Source of the DNA: Terrimesophilobacter sp036565765
GTDB lineage: Bacteria > Actinomycetota > Actinomycetes > Actinomycetales > Microbacteriaceae
Assembly: GCF_036565765.1 (NCBI RefSeq)
Contig: NZ_DATCXP010000130.1
DNA length: 10,584 nucleotides
Direction: 5' to 3' (one strand)
The notes under the pieces were generated by a model, which searched no databases, was not told the DNA's origin, and saw nothing but the letters and a program-made list of their open reading frames with translations. Shown here one piece after another: positions 6,218 through 10,584 of this stretch. The number at the start of each line of letters is the position of its first letter. The first letter of the stretch is position 1. The position numbers and the translations under genes were made by a program.

Positions 6218-7071
6218 TCACCCGGCGATCCCCCAGCTACTTCTCCACCAGGCCGAGGGCACGGCTCGCGCTGCTTCTCAGCCTGCCGCTGCTCTGGCTC
6301 GTTGTGATGTATCTGGGGTCGATCGCGGTCATGCTCGTCTCCGCGTTCTGGACCGTCAACGACTTCACCGGCGCGCTCGAGCAGAGGTTCACGCTCGACA
6401 ACCTCACCCGTCTCGTCACGGAACCGCTCTTCGGCACGGTCGCCCTGCGCACCATCCTGGTCGCGCTCGGCGTGACCGTGATCGACGCGCTGATCGCCAT
6501 CCCGATGGCGCTATTCATGAGCAAGGTCGCCTCTCCCCGAGCGCGGGTGGCTCTGCTCGTCGCGGTGACGACTCCGCTGTGGGCGAGCTATCTCGTGAAG
6601 GCGTATGCCTGGCGCATCCTGGTCGCCCCGAACGGGCCGCTCGCGTTCGTGACGGGCGGGCACACGCCGGGATACGGCCTCACGGCCACCGTGATCACAC
6701 TCTCCTACCTGTGGCTGCCCTACATGGTCATCCCGGTATACGCAGGATTCGAACGAGTGCCCGGCTCCCTCATCGAGGCGAGCTTCGATCTCGGCGGAAG
6801 CGCCTGGCGCACGGTGCGCTCGATCATGCTCCCGCTCGTGTTCCCCGCTGTCGCGGCCGGCTCGATCTTCACGTTCTCACTCACTCTCGGCGACTACATC
6901 GCCGTCGGCATCGTCGGGGGCAAGACCCAGTTGCTCGCCAACGTCATCTACGGCCAGCTCGTGACCGCCAACAACCAACCCTTCGCGGCGGCCCTCTCGC
7001 TCATCCCGCTCGCCGCCATCGTCCTGTACCTGTTCGCGATGCGGCGCACCGGTGCCCTGGAGAACGTCTGA
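6196..7071 (+). CDS. ydcU: ABC importer permease, YdcU/PotB-like
   Basis: About 291 residues if it starts at GTG 6196, overlapping the end of ydcS by 22 bases. No ATG or better GTG/TTG precedes the first membrane helix (RLALLLSLPLLWLVVMYLGS), so this start is chosen by exclusion and lacks a clear ribosome site; translational coupling to ydcS is likely. Six membrane helices are expected. The EAA loop reads EASFDLGGSAWRTVRSIMLP (E194 onward), with the conserved glycine, and couples the permease to the ATPase. The stretches PLWASYLVKAYAW, YLWLPYMVIPVYA and AAGSIFTFSLTLGDYIAVGIVG match the YdcU/PotB family. It pairs with the following permease to form the channel. Its stop overlaps the start of ydcV (TGATG). 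Function confident; exact start uncertain. Confidence 0.87.
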   Translation: MAADQRLITRRSPSYFSTRPRARLALLLSLPLLWLVVMYLGSIAVMLVSAFWTVNDFTGALEQRFTLDNLTRLVTEPLFGTVALRTILVALGVTVIDALIAIPMALFMSKVASPRARVALLVAVTTPLWASYLVKAYAWRILVAPNGPLAFVTGGHTPGYGLTATVITLSYLWLPYMVIPVYAGFERVPGSLIEASFDLGGSAWRTVRSIMLPLVFPAVAAGSIFTFSLTLGDYIAVGIVGGKTQLLANVIYGQLVTANNQPFAAALSLIPLAAIVLYLFAMRRTGALENV

Positions 7072-7883
7072 TGAGACTGCCCCCCGCCCTTCGTGCGACG
7101 CTCACCGTGTGCATGGTGGTCGGCCTCGCGTTCCTCTACATCCCGCTGCTGCTCATCGTGCTGAACTCCTTCAACAGTTCCCGCACCTTCGGGTTCCCGC
7201 CGGCCGGACTCACGTTGGAATGGTGGCAGAAGGCCGCAACGAACAGTGGAGCGCTCAGCGCCCTCGGCACGTCCGTCATCGCGGGTCTGTGCGCCATGGC
7301 GATCGCGCTCGTGCTCGGGACCATGGCCGCATTCGCCGTGCAGCGCTATCGTTTCTTCGGCCGCACAACGATCAGCTTCCTCGTCGTGCTGCCGATCACG
7401 CTCCCCGGGATCGTGACCGGCATCGCGCTCAATGCCACCTTCATCCAGCTGCTCGGCCCTCTCGGGGTCGCGTTGGGACTCGCGACCGTCATCATCGGGC
7501 ACGCGACGTTCTGCATCGTCATCGTCTACAACAATGTGCAGGCTCGGCTCCGCCGGATGGGGAGCTCGCTCGAGGAGGCCTCCGCCGATCTCGGGGCGAC
7601 CGGCTGGCAGACGTTCTGGCGGGTCACCTTCCCGGGAGTGCGCGGTGCCCTCATCGCCGGAGCGGTGCTCGCCTTCGCACTCAGCTTCGACGAGATCGTG
7701 GTCACGACCTTCACTGCCGGTCCGGCGATCCAGACCCTGCCGCTGTGGATCTTCAACAACCTCTTCCGCCCGAACCAGGCCCCTGTCGTGAATGTCATCG
7801 CCGCAGTGCTTGCCGTCGTCGCGGTCGTGCCGGTGTGGCTGGCACAGCGCTTCTCGGACGACTCGACCACGAGCCGGGTCTAG
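7071..7883 (+). CDS. ydcV: ABC importer permease, YdcV/PotC-like
   Basis: This 270-residue inner-membrane protein is the second half of the translocation channel. It begins MRLPPALRATLTVCMVVGLA and has six hydrophobic segments. Family landmarks are FNSSRTFGFPPAGLTLEWW after the first helix, LPITLPGIVTGIAL, IIGHATFCIVIVYNNVQARL, the EAA loop EASADLGATGWQTFWRVTFP (E169 onward) and LAFALSFDEIVVTTFTAG, which closely match E. coli YdcV. The ATG overlaps the ydcU stop in TGATG, so translation of the two is coupled. It is the last gene of the operon: a hairpin with a T-rich tail follows at 7911-7940. No aminobutyraldehyde dehydrogenase gene (patD, next to ydcV in E. coli) follows. High confidence on family, moderate on polyamine as substrate. 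Confidence 0.92.
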   Translation: MRLPPALRATLTVCMVVGLAFLYIPLLLIVLNSFNSSRTFGFPPAGLTLEWWQKAATNSGALSALGTSVIAGLCAMAIALVLGTMAAFAVQRYRFFGRTTISFLVVLPITLPGIVTGIALNATFIQLLGPLGVALGLATVIIGHATFCIVIVYNNVQARLRRMGSSLEEASADLGATGWQTFWRVTFPGVRGALIAGAVLAFALSFDEIVVTTFTAGPAIQTLPLWIFNNLFRPNQAPVVNVIAAVLAVVAVVPVWLAQRFSDDSTTSRV

Positions 7884-7910
7884 CACGGCCGGTGTCGTGC
7901 CGGGGCAGGC

Positions 7911-7940
7911 CGCCGGAGGTCTTCCGATCCGGCGTTCTCT
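7911..7940 (+). terminator. Probable intrinsic terminator of the ABC importer operon
   Basis: CGCCGGA (7911-7917) and TCCGGCG (7928-7934) form a perfect 7-bp stem with a 10-base loop, followed directly by TTCTCT. It starts 27 bases after the ydcV stop. The tail is short of a full T-run, but such weak tails are normal in GC-rich actinobacteria. Confidence 0.5.
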
Positions 7941-7944
7941 GGCG

Positions 7945-7950
7945 TAGCTT
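7945..7950 (+). promoter_or_regulatory. Candidate -10 element TAGCTT for the dehydratase/VOC gene
   Basis: TAGCTT ends exactly 7 bases before the ATG at 7958, with no Shine-Dalgarno sequence between, suggesting a leaderless message. A weak -35-like TTCCGA (7922-7927) lies 17 bases upstream, inside the loop of the preceding terminator hairpin. Confidence 0.4.
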
Positions 7951-7957
7951 GTCTGGC

Positions 7958-8608
7958 ATGGCCGAGCAGATCTCGCCGCGGCAGTTCCACGAGGCATCCG
8001 GCGTCGAGGATTGGCGCGCCCTTGCCCGCGGGGCATCCGCGCATTTCCGCACCGGATCGTTCGCGAACGGCGTCGCGCTCGTTGACGCGATCGGAGCACT
8101 CGCCGATGCCGCGAACCATCACCCCGACATCGACCTGCGCTACGCGGGCGTGACGGTCCGGCTGCTCACCCACGACCTCGGCGGGCTGAGCGACCGGGAT
8201 CTGGCGTTGGCACAGCAGATCTCCTCCGCAGCGCGCGACCTGGGAGTCATCGCCGATCCGACCGCGGTGCAGGACATCGATCTCGCGATCGACGCTCTCG
8301 TGAGCGCCGACGTCCTTCCATTCTGGCGGGCCGTGCTCGGGTATCTGCAGGCTGGGCCGGAGGACCTCGTCGACTCGCACTCGCGCTGGCCGGCGATCTG
8401 GTTCCAGAAAATGGACGCTCCGCGCCCGCAGCGCAACCGCATCCACCTGGATGTCTTCGTGCCGCATGACCAGGCCGAAGCGCGGGTCACGGCGGCGATC
8501 GCCGCCGGCGGTCACCTGGTCACCGATGCCCATGCCCCCGCCTGGTGGACCCTCGCTGACGCCGAGGGGAACGAGGTGGATGTCGCGACCTGGCAGGGTC
8601 GGGACTAG
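7958..8608 (+). CDS. Pterin-4a-carbinolamine dehydratase-like / VOC (glyoxalase-like) fusion protein
   Basis: The 216-residue soluble protein has two domains. Residues 1-100 resemble pterin-4a-carbinolamine dehydratase (PCD/DCoH): the active-site pattern is complete, with H54-H55-P56, five residues to Y62 and nine to H72, followed by an acidic residue and a helix. PCD dehydrates 4a-hydroxytetrahydrobiopterin, recycling the cofactor of aromatic amino acid hydroxylases. Residues about 107-213 look like a VOC-superfamily domain of the Glyoxalase_6 type: VLPFWRAVLGYLQAG, WPAIWFQKM, RIHLDVFVPHDQAEARV and WWTLADAEGNEVDVATW. The VOC half might bind a small molecule or metal; no substrate can be read off. 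No hydroxylase gene lies in the window. I chose ATG 7958 for its -10-like element and the conserved domain start. Related fusions probably exist in actinobacteria, so the architecture may be known. Confidence 0.85.
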   Translation: MAEQISPRQFHEASGVEDWRALARGASAHFRTGSFANGVALVDAIGALADAANHHPDIDLRYAGVTVRLLTHDLGGLSDRDLALAQQISSAARDLGVIADPTAVQDIDLAIDALVSADVLPFWRAVLGYLQAGPEDLVDSHSRWPAIWFQKMDAPRPQRNRIHLDVFVPHDQAEARVTAAIAAGGHLVTDAHAPAWWTLADAEGNEVDVATWQGRD

Positions 8609-8614
8609 GCCGGG

Positions 8615-9226
8615 ATGGAACCGGCCGACATCCCGCCCGTGCGGATCGTGCCCGCCAATGAGGCGAGCTGGGACGACCTGCAGGCGGTGCTCGGATCGGC
8701 CGACTACCCCCACTACTGCCAGTGCCAGCGGCAGATCTGGGGCGACGGAGTGTGGTGGTACATGCCTCTCGAGGAACGCGCCGGACATCTGCGGGAACAG
8801 ACGGCGAGCGGCAATCCGATCGCGCCGGAGACGAGCGGGATCGTCGCCTATCTCGAAGGTGAGCCGGTCGGATGGTGTGCGGTGCGACCCCGCACGGCTT
8901 ACGCGCGACTGCTCAACTCACGGGTGCCGTGGGCCGGTCGCGACGAGGACCGCGAGGACGACACCGTCTGGGCGGTCGTCTGCTTCGCGGTGCGGAAAGG
9001 TTATCGGGGCCTCGGCCTCACCTACGCCCTCGCACGTGGCGCCGTCGAGCACGCACGCTCCCGCGGCGCGAGGGCGATCGAGGGCTATCCGATGATCACC
9101 TCGCCCGACAAGGAGATCACCTGGGGCGAACTCAATGTCGGCCCGCTGGGGGCGTTTCTCGATGCCGGCTTTCGCGAGGTGACGCATCCCTCGAAGCGCC
9201 GGATGGTCGTGCGCATCGACTTCTAG
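8615..9226 (+). CDS. GNAT-family N-acetyltransferase
   Basis: This 203-residue soluble protein has a GNAT core. AVVCFAVRKGYRGLGLTYAL (centred on residue 127) combines strand beta-4 with the acetyl-CoA pyrophosphate loop R-K-G-Y-R-G-L-G-L, followed by the helix ARGAVEHARSRGARAIEGYP and a C-terminal GAFLDAGFREV strand-helix. Members transfer the acetyl group of acetyl-CoA to an amine; the acceptor is unknown. The N-terminal region carries HYCQCQRQIW (C35-x-C37) ahead of a tryptophan-rich stretch, which recalls a GNAT subgroup with a CxC-type motif at this place. The ATG is 6 bases after the dehydratase/VOC stop without a clear ribosome site, so it is probably translated by coupling within one two-gene operon. 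A functional link between the two proteins is only suggested by this spacing. Confidence 0.87.
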   Translation: MEPADIPPVRIVPANEASWDDLQAVLGSADYPHYCQCQRQIWGDGVWWYMPLEERAGHLREQTASGNPIAPETSGIVAYLEGEPVGWCAVRPRTAYARLLNSRVPWAGRDEDREDDTVWAVVCFAVRKGYRGLGLTYALARGAVEHARSRGARAIEGYPMITSPDKEITWGELNVGPLGAFLDAGFREVTHPSKRRMVVRIDF

Positions 9227-9240
9227 CCGAGAACGATCGC

Positions 9241-9264
9241 ACAGTGCCACTTCGGCGGCGCTGT
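9241..9264 (+). terminator. Hairpin between convergent genes, likely transcription end
   Basis: ACAGTGCC (9241-9248) pairs with GGCGCTGT (9257-9264) around an 8-base loop, with one T-G wobble that pairs only in the rightward RNA. It begins 14 bases after the GNAT stop and sits between convergent genes. There is no T-run, so efficiency is uncertain. Confidence 0.4.
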
Positions 9265-9279
9265 CGAATCCTTGCGGGC

Positions 9280-9714
9280 CTACTTGAGGTGACCCCTGAT
9301 CTCGCCACCCGGGAACATCGGCGTGTGGACGTTCACGTAGTAGGCGCCAGGATCGGCCTCGATCGCATCCAGCAGCACCGGATCCACCGTGGTGCAGTCG
9401 GAGACGGACCATGCCGTACCGACTCCGACCATCAGCGGGATCACGACGGGGCCGGCGACCTTTCGCGGCCCGATGTGGACGTGTGCCGCAATCGCGTCCG
9501 CGGACAGATTTCGGGCGCTCAGCGTGTAGCAGAGCTGGTCACCGTCGATCTGATAACTGAAGAACCCGCTCGCCCCGGTGTCGGCACCGGTGGTCTCCTG
9601 CCCGTTGTTCAGTGGGATGGCGGGTGCCGCAACTGCGACGCCCGGTCCTCCTGCCGCCAGTGCGAGTGCGGCGCCCAGTGCGGCGAGAATTCCTGTCTTC
9701 GTACGAGTGTGCAT
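9280..9714 (-). CDS. Secreted single-domain CHRD protein
   Basis: The 144-residue protein begins with a signal peptide: MHTRTK, a hydrophobic Ala/Leu core, and an AVA-A cleavage site near residue 29-30. The mature part is a single CHRD domain (named for chordin): LNNGQETTGADTGASGFFSY, LCYTLSARNLSADAIAAHVH (H78, H80), then the canonical end YYVNVHTPMFPGGEIRGHL. CHRD domains form small beta-sandwiches in secreted proteins of bacteria and animals; their bacterial function is not established. Cys62 and Cys107 probably form one disulfide. AGGAGGT lies 5 bases before the ATG, the best ribosome site in the window along with that of ydcS, suggesting strong expression. The gene is convergent with the GNAT gene and 95 bases downstream of the small membrane-protein gene. 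Confidence 0.88.
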   Translation of the reverse strand: MHTRTKTGILAALGAALALAAGGPGVAVAAPAIPLNNGQETTGADTGASGFFSYQIDGDQLCYTLSARNLSADAIAAHVHIGPRKVAGPVVIPLMVGVGTAWSVSDCTTVDPVLLDAIEADPGAYYVNVHTPMFPGGEIRGHLK

Positions 9715-9719
9715 CTCGG

Positions 9720-9753
9720 ACCTCCTCTGTGAAGTCCCCCGTGCGGCACTTTA
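9720..9753 (-). promoter_or_regulatory. Candidate -10 element and ribosome site of the CHRD gene
   Basis: Reading leftward, TAAAGT (9753-9748) is a fair -10 hexamer (four of six), placing the start near 9741, followed by AGGAGGT (9726-9720), 5 bases before the ATG. No convincing -35 is seen. Unlike the leaderless-looking genes here, this one has a clear leader. Confidence 0.35.
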
Positions 9754-9765
9754 CGCCGGCCCACC

Positions 9766-9783
9766 GGAATCCGGAGCGATTCC
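9766..9783 (-). terminator. Inverted repeat GGAATC-6-GATTCC after the small membrane gene
   Basis: GGAATC (9766-9771) and GATTCC (9778-9783) can form a 6-bp stem with a 6-base loop, 27 bases past the stop of the small membrane-protein gene in the leftward direction. A further copy of GATTCC lies at about 9798. Without a T-run it is a weak terminator candidate; it could equally be a regulator site for the CHRD promoter. Confidence 0.3.
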
Positions 9784-9809
9784 CAGCGTGCCGGGAGGAT
9801 TCCCTGCCG

Positions 9810-10082
9810 TCACGTTGCCGACGGGGCCACGAGATCCCAGAGACTGGGAATCGGAATGAACGGCATGTACTCGTTCCAACCGAGGAAGAAGGCGAAGATC
9901 ACATGGATAAGAGGGGCTGAGAGCGCCGCGAGCATCAGATAGAGCACGGTGCGCCTTGTCCGCATCCCGAAGACCAGTGGCGGCAACAGGACGGTGACGA
10001 GCGCCGGTACCGGATAGTAGATCCACCACGGAAGGCCGAACAGGAGTCCGTACTTCCCGAACAGCATCCCCAGCACCACCAC
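9810..10082 (-). CDS. Small two-helix membrane protein of unknown function
   Basis: The frame encodes about 90 residues from GTG 10082, with alternatives at GTG 10079, GTG 10076 and ATG 10067. I do not recognise the family. It has a short hydrophobic start (VVVLGMLFGKYGLLFGLPWW), a long segment around YYPVPALVTVLLPPLVFGM, a basic turn MRTRRT, then a second segment TVLYLMLAALSAPLIHVIFA and a short aromatic tail (GWNEYMPFIPIPSLWDLVAP). The basic turn suggests that loop is cytoplasmic. The hydrophobic pattern and codon-position bias support a real gene. The frame is open back to ATG 10163, but that would give a hydrophilic N-terminus overlapping the divergent SRPBCC gene by 22 bases, so I reject it. 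The start is the least certain point; no Shine-Dalgarno sequence helps. Confidence 0.6.
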   Translation of the reverse strand: MVVLGMLFGKYGLLFGLPWWIYYPVPALVTVLLPPLVFGMRTRRTVLYLMLAALSAPLIHVIFAFFLGWNEYMPFIPIPSLWDLVAPSAT

Positions 10083-10087
10083 GACGA

Positions 10088-10097
10088 CCGGGCCCGG
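10088..10097. repeat. Perfect palindrome CCGGGCCCGG in the divergent promoter region
   Basis: A 10-base perfect palindrome lies 5 bases upstream of the proposed GTG of the small membrane protein and 44 bases before the divergent SRPBCC ATG. It could be an operator shared by both genes. In GC-rich DNA it may also be chance. Confidence 0.25.
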
Positions 10098-10129
10098 ACC
10101 ACTATCCCATGGACATCGGGGGTGGTTTG

Positions 10130-10135
10130 TAGAGT
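10130..10135 (+). promoter_or_regulatory. Candidate -10 element TAGAGT for the second SRPBCC gene
   Basis: TAGAGT ends 6 bases before the ATG at 10142, with no Shine-Dalgarno sequence, fitting a leaderless message. The TGGACA upstream (10110-10115) is close to -35 consensus, but its 14-base spacing is too short for a standard promoter. Confidence 0.35.
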
Positions 10136-10141
10136 TGTCGC

Positions 10142-10584
10142 ATGGATGCAGCAGATCAGCCACTCGAGCAACTCGCCTTCACCGTTTCCGGCCGTATCGC
10201 GCGGCCGTGCGCCGAGGTGTATGAGGCGGTAGCGGATCCGGACCAGCTCTCGAAGTACTTCACGACGGGCCGCGCCCGTGGCCGGCTGGATGCCGGCACC
10301 GAGGTCAGCTGGGAGTTCCACGACTTCCCCGGAGCCTTCCCGGTCACCGTACTCGAGGCGGTCCCGCGGCACAGGATCGTCATTCAGTGGAGCGGCGACA
10401 ACACTACGAACGAGAACGGCACGACCACGACGACCTTCACGTTCGAACCCATCGACGACGACACCAGAACGCTCGTGACGATCGGCGAGTCCTCCTGGAA
10501 GGCGACAACCGCGGGCGCCGCCACGGCGTTCGGCAATTGCGAGGGCTGGACCGGAATGCTCGCCGCCTTGAAGGTCTGGCTCGA
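10142..10584 (+). CDS. Second AHSA1/SRPBCC-family protein (gene runs off the right edge)
   Basis: The frame from ATG 10142 (MDAADQPLEQLAFTVSGRIA) is open to the end of the window, giving 147 residues plus two bases. The SRPBCC signature is clear: a first strand, then RPCAEVYEAVADPDQLSKYF, GTEVSWEFHDFPGAFPVTVL, PRHRIVIQWSGDN, a TTTTTFTFEPIDDDTRTLVTI strand and GNCEGWTGMLAALKVWL, the start of the long C-terminal helix that normally ends these proteins, so only a few residues are probably missing. It belongs to a different AHSA1 subgroup from the copy at 1127-1621: the N-terminal WW motif is replaced by KYF. No ArsR gene is next to it within the window. It is divergent from the small membrane-protein gene. 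Ligand and role unknown. Confidence 0.85.
   Translation, partial: MDAADQPLEQLAFTVSGRIARPCAEVYEAVADPDQLSKYFTTGRARGRLDAGTEVSWEFHDFPGAFPVTVLEAVPRHRIVIQWSGDNTTNENGTTTTTFTFEPIDDDTRTLVTIGESSWKATTAGAATAFGNCEGWTGMLAALKVWL

Noticed and set aside
6018..7070. Upstream extension of the ydcV frame to an ATG at 6018
   Set aside because: Before 7071 the frame overlaps ydcS and ydcU and encodes a basic, low-complexity sequence. The real start is the ATG in TGATG at 7071.
6948..8788. Two long leftward open frames (6948-8099 and 7880-8788)
   Set aside because: They lie antisense to the permeases, the dehydratase/VOC gene and part of the GNAT gene. Translations are repetitive Arg/Glu/Asp mixtures typical of shadow frames.
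10083..10163. ATG 10163 as start of the small membrane protein
   Set aside because: It would overlap the divergent SRPBCC coding region and add a hydrophilic, cysteine- and proline-containing N-terminus unlike the rest of the protein.

Overview
The window is GC-rich and densely coded, with third codon positions that are mostly G or C. Gene content and style (ArsR/AHSA1 pair, actinobacterial maltokinase-cap protein, several apparently leaderless starts, frequent GGATGC/GCATCC words) suggest an actinobacterium, most likely of the Micrococcales and perhaps the Microbacteriaceae. I see no rRNA, tRNA, CRISPR array, insertion sequence or phage gene. This looks like ordinary chromosome with a few less-studied genes.

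Layout. (1) Bases 1-1969 read leftward: a thioesterase-like hotdog protein cut by the window edge, a stand-alone maltokinase N-terminal-cap-like (CG0192-type) protein, an AHSA1/SRPBCC protein and its ArsR-type regulator. (2) Bases 2080-3701 read rightward: a four-helix membrane protein and a YcaQ/AlkZ-type DNA glycosylase. (3) Bases 3812-7883 are a complete four-gene ABC importer operon closely resembling E. coli ydcSTUV (polyamine family), in the order ATPase, lipoprotein receptor, permease, permease. (4) Bases 7958-9226 carry a pterin-carbinolamine-dehydratase/VOC fusion and a GNAT acetyltransferase, 6 bases apart. (5) Bases 9280-10082 read leftward: a secreted CHRD-domain protein and a small two-helix membrane protein. 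(6) From 10142 to the right edge runs a second AHSA1/SRPBCC gene, divergent from the small membrane gene and cut by the window.

How the genes work together. The importer is the only obvious multi-protein machine: a lipid-anchored receptor delivers ligand (probably a polyamine or similar cation) to two EAA-motif permeases driven by the ATPase. ArsR and the adjacent AHSA1 gene form a self-contained regulatory unit with a palindrome over the ArsR start codon. The other genes look like independent small units. A recurrent layout, a TAnnnT hexamer 6-8 bases before the ATG with no Shine-Dalgarno sequence, marks five transcription-unit starts and suggests leaderless mRNAs.

I did not find a convincing undescribed defence or biosynthetic system. 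The best leads are the dehydratase/VOC fusion, the CG0192-like protein beside a thioesterase, the ArsR operator/leaderless promoter, and the actinobacterial Ydc-type importer with changed gene order and extra cysteines. Family names rest on recalled sequence motifs, not on a search.
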